From assembly GCF_021535045.1 (NCBI RefSeq), contig NZ_CP091056.1, positions 2,629,356-2,693,355 of the forward strand: a stretch of 64,000 nucleotides of DNA, given 5' to 3'. Origin of the DNA: Ornithinimicrobium sp. INDO-MA30-4 (lineage in GTDB: Bacteria > Actinomycetota > Actinomycetes > Actinomycetales > Dermatophilaceae). Positions within the stretch are counted from its first letter, which is position 1; each line of letters starts with the position of its first letter. A program made the translations under genes and the position numbers. Below, piece after piece: positions 58,328 through 64,000 of this stretch. Below the pieces are notes generated by a model. That model was not told the origin of the DNA and did no database searches. It worked only from the letters and a program-made list of their open reading frames with translations.

Positions 58328-58822
58328 ATGATTGAAACAGTCCGGGAGCCAGCCTTCCAGGTCAGCCCCAAGGCGAAGATCTACTGGGCTGTTGGCGACG
58401 CCATCTTTTTGGTGATCCTCATCGTCGCAACGGCCCTTGGATATTTCTTGACCCCGGACTGGAGTTGGAAGGGTTGGGCGCTGGCGGGTGCGCTCACCCT
58501 GGTCACGTTGCAACTGATCAACACCGTCTTGGCACCCCGGATTCGCTATCGCGTGGCACGGTGGGAGGTCACGATGGATGCGATCTACACGCGCTCAGGG
58601 TGGATTTCTCGAGAGTTGCGGATAGCGCCGCTGTCACGAGTGCAGACAGTCGACTCCCAGCGCGGCCCGCTGATGCGCCTGTTCGGGTTGGCCAACATCA
58701 CGGTGACCACGGCCTCAGCTGCCGGGCCCATCACGATCGAGGCGCTTGATGAAGATGTCGCTGAGCAGGTTGTTGCTGACCTAGCGCGCATCACGAGTGA
58801 AGACGAAGGCGACGCCACGTGA
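58328..58822 (+). CDS. Bacterial PH-domain membrane protein, YdbS-like
   Basis: This 164-residue protein has two membrane helices (IFLVILIVATALGYFL and WALAGALTLVTLQLINTVLA) and a single bPH domain: VARWEVTMDAIYTRSGWISR, ELRIAPLSRVQTVDSQRGPL and LANITVTTASAAGPITIEAL. The stop overlaps the YdbT-like gene (GTGA). The pair resembles YdbS/YdbT of Bacillus, which affect antimicrobial tolerance, but no role is shown in actinobacteria. Confidence 0.92.
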   Translation: MIETVREPAFQVSPKAKIYWAVGDAIFLVILIVATALGYFLTPDWSWKGWALAGALTLVTLQLINTVLAPRIRYRVARWEVTMDAIYTRSGWISRELRIAPLSRVQTVDSQRGPLMRLFGLANITVTTASAAGPITIEALDEDVAEQVVADLARITSEDEGDAT

Positions 58823-60677
58823 GCGACGAGCGCCCGCCCGAAAACAACGAACCTTTGACCCGCATGCGCCGCCGCCCCCAGGTCAGGCCCAACGAGGGAC
58901 GCCGGATCCCCTCCCGCAGCAGTTTGGGGGTCCAGTCGAGGGCGAACGCGGGGCTGAAGCACAAACCGGCGATGGGCACCCCGACTTTGGCCCACCGCCC
59001 CCAGCCCCTCCCACATTTGAAGACCTACCCGAATCGCAGCAAGCGCACGAACCATTCCCGGAGCCCCCAGGCGGTGAAGAAGAGTGGGAGCGCCTGAGCC
59101 CGTGGACCATCCCGGTCTCGGCTGTTCAAGGCATTCGGTATCTCGCGTTCCCGCTAATTCTGGCCTTTTTCGGGTTCGGAAGCGGGCTCGATGTTGCCGG
59201 GCTTGGCTTCGCCGGCGCGGTCCTCGTGCTTGGTGCCATCGCGGTGACCACCTCATGGATCTCGACGCGCTATCGCGTCGATGATGTGCAACTACAAGTG
59301 CGCAAAGGCTTGCTCTCGCGCAATCTGCAGACGGTGCGACTCGATCGTGTTCGCAGCGTTGACCTTGAAGCCGGCTTGCTGAGTCGTGCCCTCAAGGTGA
59401 CGAAAGTCGAGATCGGCACAGGCGTTGACAACGACAAGATCACGTTGGCTTCGCTGGCGGTGCCTAAGGCCAATGACCTTCGGCACTTCCTGCTCAACCG
59501 CTCATCGATGGGGCGGGCGGGAGTCGCGAACTCGAATCAAGCTGAGCGAAGGTTGGCCGGGGCAGACGACGAGACCGCCGATGCAGGAGCCGATGCCAAC
59601 GTCAGCGGGTTCGGTGAGCCAGCGACTGAGACAGAGTTGGCGCGTTTCAAGGCGTCATGGTTGCGCTTCGCTCCATTTAGTCTGGCTAGCCTGGTTGTCG
59701 TCGCCGCCGTCGGTGGCATAGCGAGCCAAGCTGTCAACCAAGTCGAGGTGTCAATCGACACCAGCGCCCTGGAGCGGACTGGCCAGCAGGTGCTCGATCA
59801 GTCGCTGACGGTTGCCATCGTGCTAGGCGGGCTCGCCGTCATCCTCGGATGGCTGCTCCTGTCCACGATCACCTATGTCATCCGCTGGTTTGGGCTGCGC
59901 CTCGTGCGCTCCTCTTCGGGCACTATCCGACTCACCCGAGGGCTTTTCACGACAAAGTCCACGACCATCGAAGAGTCAAAGGTCCGTGGTGTCGTGATGA
60001 CCCAACCGGCGCTTCTGCGACTGGTGCGTGGTGCGGAGCTGAGCACGATCGCTACGGGGGTCGGCCAGGGCGGCTCGGTCGCAACATTGCCGCCTAGCCC
60101 GAAGTCCACCGTGCTGTCGGTCGGGGCAGAGGTCTTGGCGCGCGAAACAGTTGAGGGCCAAACAGCCACGTCCGAAGACATCACCGCGTTGGTGGTGCCA
60201 ACCCAGGGACATGGTTTTGCGGCGGCGCGACGGCTACACCTGCAAAGTCAGTGGTTCACGGTCTTCTTTGGCCTGCCAGCGTTGGTTGTTGCTCCGCTGC
60301 TCCCTGACCTCGCCTGGTACACACCGGTCGTCGAGTGGGAGTGGTATTTCCCGGTGGTGATCACCCTAGTTCTCGTGGTTGCCCTCTGGTCGGCCTTCAT
60401 GGCCTTCCTCGGTCATCGGATTCGCGGCAATGCGCTCACCGATCAACACCTGGTGAGCACCACCGGGGCGCTTGGCATCAAACGAGAAGCCCTGGAGCGC
60501 GCCGGTGTCATCGGCTGGGTTATTCACCAAAGCTTCTTCCAGCGGCGCAACAACCTCTGTAACCTCGTGGCGACGACCGCTGCCGGCTCAGAAAAGCTCA
60601 GTATCAATGACGTTCCGCTTGATCGAGCCATCGGTCTTGCTCGCGAGATCACCCCGGAGCCATTCGCGCGCTTCTAA
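58819..60677 (+). CDS. Bacterial PH-domain membrane protein, YdbT-like (frameshifted at the N-terminus)
   Basis: This protein has about 620 residues. A Pro-rich, disordered N-terminus precedes several membrane helices and three bPH domains: LDRVRSVDLEAGLLSRALKV (first), then IRLTRGLFTTKSTTIEESKV and RLVRGAELSTIATGVGQGG (second), and STTGALGIKREALERAGVIG (third). The GTG at 58819 overlaps the previous stop, though a frame change near 58835 is needed to reach the body. It is likely membrane-linked with its PH partner. Confidence 0.88.
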
Positions 60678-60700
60678 TGCCAGGGCGCACAATAGTTGTC

Positions 60701-61074
60701 ATGGATTCGGACAACACGAACGACAACACCAACGAAAGCACCGACACGGCGAGCAGCACTGCTTCGTCGAGCGAGCTTTATGACAAGGCGACTTTGCGTT
60801 TGAGGCCAAGCGCTACACGGATGCTCAAGCCCACCTCGAAGAGTTGATTGCTCTGGAGCCAGACCGTGCTGATGTGCACTTGTTGTTGGCTCGGAGCTAT
60901 TTCCACTCGGCCCAACTTAGCCGCGCTGAAAACATGTTGACCTCGATCGTTGAGCGTTGGCCCGACGATGCCTACGCCCACTTCGTGCTCTCTCGCACGC
61001 TGCAGCGTCAAGGCCGGGCCGAAGAAGGCCGCCGTCACCTGCTCCTCGCTGAAGCGATGGGCTACGAGGGCTGA
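60701..61074 (+). CDS. TPR-repeat protein (frameshifted)
   Basis: After an Asn/Thr/Ser-rich start, two to three tetratricopeptide units follow: FEAKRYTDAQAHLEELIAL, PDRADVHLLLARSYFHSAQL and PDDAYAHFVLSRTLQRQGRA. A break near 60788 (GGCGACTT after a missing base) separates start and body. Such small TPR proteins act as scaffolds for protein contacts. Its partner is unknown. It lies downstream of the bPH genes and may be cotranscribed with them. Confidence 0.85.
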
Positions 61075-61086
61075 CTCGACCGCATA

Positions 61087-61117
61087 CCTGGATGTAGGCG
61101 GTGGGGCCTACGTCCAG
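61087..61117. terminator. Hairpin at the end of the TPR and Pmt genes
   Basis: CCTGGATGTAGGC (61087-61099) and its near-complement (61105-61117) form a stem that covers the Pmt stop codon, between two converging genes. No T run follows. Confidence 0.5.
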
Positions 61118-62637
61118 GACGGCAGGAACATCAGCAGACTCCACTGGGTCCGCGGGATCAACTGCCCCACGTAGACCGGGTAGTAGAGAGCAAAGAAGAG
61201 CACGGCCAGCAGCACATAACTCACCACGATGACTCTGCCCCAGAATCGCCGTGACTCAGATGCCTCTTGGCCGCCTAAGATCAACGCCAAGACTGTGACG
61301 ACGATGAGCACTAGCCATGGAGTGAAGGCGATGGCGTAGAAGCTATAGATCGTGCGCGTTTGGTAGAGGAACCAGGGCAGCCAGCCGGCAATCACACCGG
61401 AAAGCGCCGCTCCGGCTCGCCAATCGCGGCCAAACAGCCACAAGAAGAGCACGATGAAGATGCCGATCGCGGCGCCCCACCAGACAAACAGGTTGCCCAG
61501 TGAGGTGATGTAGCGCGTGCACTCAGAAACGGTGCATCCATCTTCGCCTTGGCTGGGCCACCGGCTAAAGAACAGCGTCGGGCGCCCTTGGACTATCCAG
61601 GTCCACGGGTTGGATGCCCACGCATGCTCGTTTTGCAGGCCAGTGTGGAAGGACAACACTTCCTGGTGATATGCAAACAGGGACCGCAACGGGTCGGGCA
61701 CGATGCGAGCCAAGCCTTCAGCCGGGTGGTCCTGTGCCCAATCGCGCTTCCACCCGCCTTCGGTGGCAAACCAGCCGGTCCAACTCGCCAGATAAGTCAG
61801 TGCCGCAACGCCCACCATCGAGAAAAACGCCGGTATCCCGTCCTTGAAGACGCCACCCTTGAACCAGGACGACACTCCGGCGGCGCGACGGGCATTCATG
61901 TCCCAGAGCACGGTCATGATGCCAAAGACCGCCAAAAAGAAAGCGCCCGACCATTTGGTGCCGCAGGCCAAGCCCAGGCTGACGCCGGCAGCGATGCGCC
62001 ACCACCGCATACCCAGGTGTGGTCCCCACGACATGAATGACCGGTCTGCAACGCTGCCCCAGCGCACCGCTAGCCGTTCGCGGGCTTGCTCGCGGTCCTT
62101 GAGCAAAAAGTAGAAGGCAACAAGGACCCACCACATCAGGAAGATGTCGAGCAACCCGGTCCGGGAGTGCACAAAGTGATGGCCATCGACCGCCAGCAAG
62201 GTCGCAGCGACGGTGGCCAACGTGGCATTGCGCCACATCAACCAGGCAATGCGCCCCAGCAGCAAGATCGAGAGGGTGCCCACCAGGGCAGCGGCAAAAC
62301 GCCAGCCAAAAGATGAGTCGATGCCAAAGAGCCACTCACCGGCACCGATCATCCACTTTCCGACCGGTGGGTGCACGACCAGATCAGGTGCGCTACCGAA
62401 TACATCGGCGGTGCCGTTGGTGAATAACTCGTCGGGTTCCTCAAGGTCATCCTTGATGTCTCGCTCGTAGCCAAACTGGATCAGCGACCAACCCTGTTTG
62501 ACGTAGTAGGTCTCGTCAAAGATCAAGCGGTGGATCTGCCCGAGGTTCACAAACCGCAGGACGCCGCCAACCAGCATGGCCAGTAGCGGACCCCACCACG
62601 CCCAACGCGACTCGCGAGCGCTCGCGGCCGCGCCCAA
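61108..62637 (-). CDS. Protein O-mannosyltransferase (Pmt, GT39)
   Basis: This is an intact 509-residue polytopic enzyme that transfers mannose from polyprenyl-phosphate mannose to Ser/Thr of exported proteins. The catalytic region is near IFDETYYVKQGW (with the FDE motif), then VVHPPVGKWMIGAGEWLF, a long second loop, LLDIFLMWWVLVAFYFLL and CGTKWSGAFFLAVFGI. About 11 helices can be drawn. The TTG at 62637 is the best start; the frame is open upstream without ATG or GTG. The family is needed for normal virulence or growth in mycobacteria and relatives. Confidence 0.94.
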   Translation of the reverse strand: MGAAASARESRWAWWGPLLAMLVGGVLRFVNLGQIHRLIFDETYYVKQGWSLIQFGYERDIKDDLEEPDELFTNGTADVFGSAPDLVVHPPVGKWMIGAGEWLFGIDSSFGWRFAAALVGTLSILLLGRIAWLMWRNATLATVAATLLAVDGHHFVHSRTGLLDIFLMWWVLVAFYFLLKDREQARERLAVRWGSVADRSFMSWGPHLGMRWWRIAAGVSLGLACGTKWSGAFFLAVFGIMTVLWDMNARRAAGVSSWFKGGVFKDGIPAFFSMVGVAALTYLASWTGWFATEGGWKRDWAQDHPAEGLARIVPDPLRSLFAYHQEVLSFHTGLQNEHAWASNPWTWIVQGRPTLFFSRWPSQGEDGCTVSECTRYITSLGNLFVWWGAAIGIFIVLFLWLFGRDWRAGAALSGVIAGWLPWFLYQTRTIYSFYAIAFTPWLVLIVVTVLALILGGQEASESRRFWGRVIVVSYVLLAVLFFALYYPVYVGQLIPRTQWSLLMFLPSWT

Positions 62638-62753
62638 CAGCCGATGAGTCAGCGCCTGCTGCTCATCAGTGCGGGTCGCGGGGAGTTAATCACGCGGACA
62701 TCGTAGGCAGGGCGTCTGACTATCTGCCGAATGTGACATGTAACATCGTGCTC

Positions 62754-63449
62754 GTGGCCACATCAACAGTTTCCTCAACGACGCGGAATGGGCCGAGCAC
62801 CATTGCGCTGAAGTCCCTGATGGCAATCACCGGGCTGATTTTCATCGGCTTCGTGCTTGCCCATATGTACGGCAACCTCAAGATCTTTGCCGGCGAAGCA
62901 GCCTTCAACGAATACGCCGAGCACCTGCGTGAGTTGGGGGAGCCGCTGCTTCCACACGAAGGCATGTTGTGGATCCTGCGAATAGTCTTGATTCTGGCGC
63001 TGGTGGGCCACGCATACTCCGCTTTCGCGCTGTGGTCTCGCGCCAGCAACGCTCGAAAGTCGCGGTATGCCGTCACGAAGGCAGCCAAGTCGATGTTCGT
63101 CTCGAAGGCCATGCGCTGGGGCGGTGTGGCTCTCTTGCTGTTCATCGTCTTCCACATCCTGCACTTCACGACCAACACCATCCAGGTCAACGGCGACTAC
63201 GACAACCCTGCTGACCGCTTAGTCTCCAGCTTTGAGCTGTGGTGGGTCGTGCTGATTTATCTGTTCGCCGTCGCTGCCCTGGGTATGCACCTCCTGCACG
63301 GTGTCTGGGCCGCAGGCATGACGTTGGGGCTCAACACCAGCGCCAAGGCAGCCGAGCGCCTGCGGATCGCAGCCATCCTCGTCGCTGTCGTCACCGTGGT
63401 GGGCTACATGCCGCCGCCGCTGGCCATCCTCTTCGGCATCATCCCCTGA
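62754..63449 (+). CDS. sdhC: Succinate dehydrogenase cytochrome b558 subunit SdhC
   Basis: This is an intact membrane haem subunit of complex II with five helices. Marks are SLMAITGLIFIGFVLAHMYG, with a haem-ligand His, LRIVLILALVGHAYSAFALW, MRWGGVALLLFIVFHILHFT and LGMHLLHGVWAAGMTLGL. The start may be GTG 62748 or 62754. A TAACAT hexamer lies just upstream with no ribosome site, so translation may be leaderless. It precedes sdhA by 29 bases, the start of the sdhCAB operon. Confidence 0.94.
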   Translation: MATSTVSSTTRNGPSTIALKSLMAITGLIFIGFVLAHMYGNLKIFAGEAAFNEYAEHLRELGEPLLPHEGMLWILRIVLILALVGHAYSAFALWSRASNARKSRYAVTKAAKSMFVSKAMRWGGVALLLFIVFHILHFTTNTIQVNGDYDNPADRLVSSFELWWVVLIYLFAVAALGMHLLHGVWAAGMTLGLNTSAKAAERLRIAAILVAVVTVVGYMPPPLAILFGIIP

Positions 63450-63478
63450 GCGCCCGCAAAGACTGAGTGGAGCAAAAC

Positions 63479-64000
63479 ATGACTGACACGTTGAGCGGCA
63501 CTGAAGCCGACACCAAGTTCTATACCCAGGGCGAGCCGATTGCGGATGCAGCATCGCCTGGCGGCCCGATTGAAGACCGCTGGCCCACCCGCAAGTTCGA
63601 GGCCAAACTGGTTAACCCGGCCAACCGCCGCAAGTTGAGCGTGATCATCGTCGGCACCGGACTGGCTGGCGCTTCGGCAGCCGCCACGATGGGCGAAGCC
63701 GGCTATCACGTGAAGTCGTTCTGCTATCAAGACAGCCCACGTCGTGCTCACTCCATCGCTGCACAGGGTGGCATTAACGCCTCCAAGAACTACAAGGGCG
63801 ATGGCGACTCCGACTACCGGTTGTTCTACGACACGGTCAAGGGTGGTGACTACCGCTCTCGTGAGTCCAACGTCTACCGCTTGGCTGAGGTCTCCAAGTC
63901 GATCATCGACCAGTGCGTCGCTCAGGGTGTCCCCTTTGCCCGCGAATACGGCGGCCTGCTGGACAACCGCTCCTTCGGTGGCGTGCAGGTCTCGCGGACG
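63479..64000 (+). CDS. sdhA: Succinate dehydrogenase flavoprotein SdhA (cut at the window end)
   Basis: This is the first 174 residues of the FAD subunit that oxidises succinate to fumarate. The Rossmann-type FAD motif is [20 protein letters not shown], followed by [20 protein letters not shown], where the His should carry the covalent FAD, and [20 protein letters not shown]. The start ATG follows GAGTGGAG. The C-terminal part and probably sdhB lie beyond the window. Confidence 0.96.
   Translation, partial: MTDTLSGTEADTKFYTQGEPIADAASPGGPIEDRWPTRKFEAKLVNPANRRKLSVIIVGTGLAGASAAATMGEAGYHVKSFCYQDSPRRAHSIAAQGGINASKNYKGDGDSDYRLFYDTVKGGDYRSRESNVYRLAEVSKSIIDQCVAQGVPFAREYGGLLDNRSFGGVQVSRT

Noticed and set aside
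1..64000. A genomic island or phage region inferred from many broken genes
   Set aside because: The breaks are spread evenly over core genes, and no integrase, transposase, phage structural gene or direct att repeat is seen.

Overview
The window comes from a high-GC Gram-positive actinobacterium, most likely in the Micrococcales. That placement is inferred from gene content: a split menaquinone locus, DtxR, the divisome protein SepX, DUF3027, DUF5709 and DUF5302 proteins, a protein O-mannosyltransferase and a c-di-AMP riboswitch ahead of an NlpC/P60 hydrolase. Most of it reads as core chromosome. I see no prophage, insertion sequence, CRISPR array or rRNA operon.

A caution governs the whole annotation. 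More than half of the larger genes are broken by one to four frameshifts, yet the family-specific protein sequence resumes at once in another frame, with catalytic residues present on both sides. Several breaks sit in short G/C runs that are one base too short (moeA, argF and the NSS transporter are clear). This looks like homopolymer miscalling in the assembly, not gene decay, so I give one entry per gene across its breaks.

Layout. 1-3.0 kb: menE (partial), a lipoprotein, menB, and divergent menC. 3.1-8.0 kb: amt, a cold-shock protein, DUF3027, a purine permease and an RraA-like protein. 8.0-13.7 kb: a MarR regulator under a strong palindromic operator with an MFS exporter and a 28-residue membrane peptide, then a DHA2 exporter and a gamma-glutamyltransferase-like enzyme. 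13.7-18.3 kb: pdxH, a DUF3105/DUF305 pair, dtxR, and a c-di-AMP riboswitch controlling an NlpC/P60 hydrolase. 18.4-21.7 kb: two CNNM/CorC-type membrane proteins and two fluoride channel genes. 21.9-29.6 kb: SbcD/SbcC-like nuclease genes, a Ser/Thr kinase, an acyl-CoA synthetase and an HTH/membrane pair. 29.7-37.4 kb: small stress-type proteins, a PLP decarboxylase, arfB, a GntR regulator, a divergent sulfane-sulfur module sharing a twin GTACGTAC site, and tRNA-Arg. 37.5-44.4 kb: a LysR/MFS pair, a roughly 1190-residue helicase-like protein with a nuclease-type tail, and mscL. 44.6-53.7 kb: SAF, FmdB, a penicillin-acylase family hydrolase, 5-FCL, moeA-moaC-rimJ, a heliorhodopsin, sepX and tRNA-Ala. 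53.9-64 kb: DUF5302, a HAD hydrolase, the MetS/NSS transporter, argF, two bacterial PH-domain proteins, a TPR protein, a Pmt mannosyltransferase, sdhC and the start of sdhA.

The most striking gene is the heliorhodopsin at about 51.66-52.42 kb, which lies between rimJ and sepX and is followed by a perfect 17-bp inverted repeat. Other items worth attention are the MarR palindromes (one holds the start codon in its loop), the twin operator of the sulfur module, and the helicase-like protein whose P-loop lacks the usual lysine.
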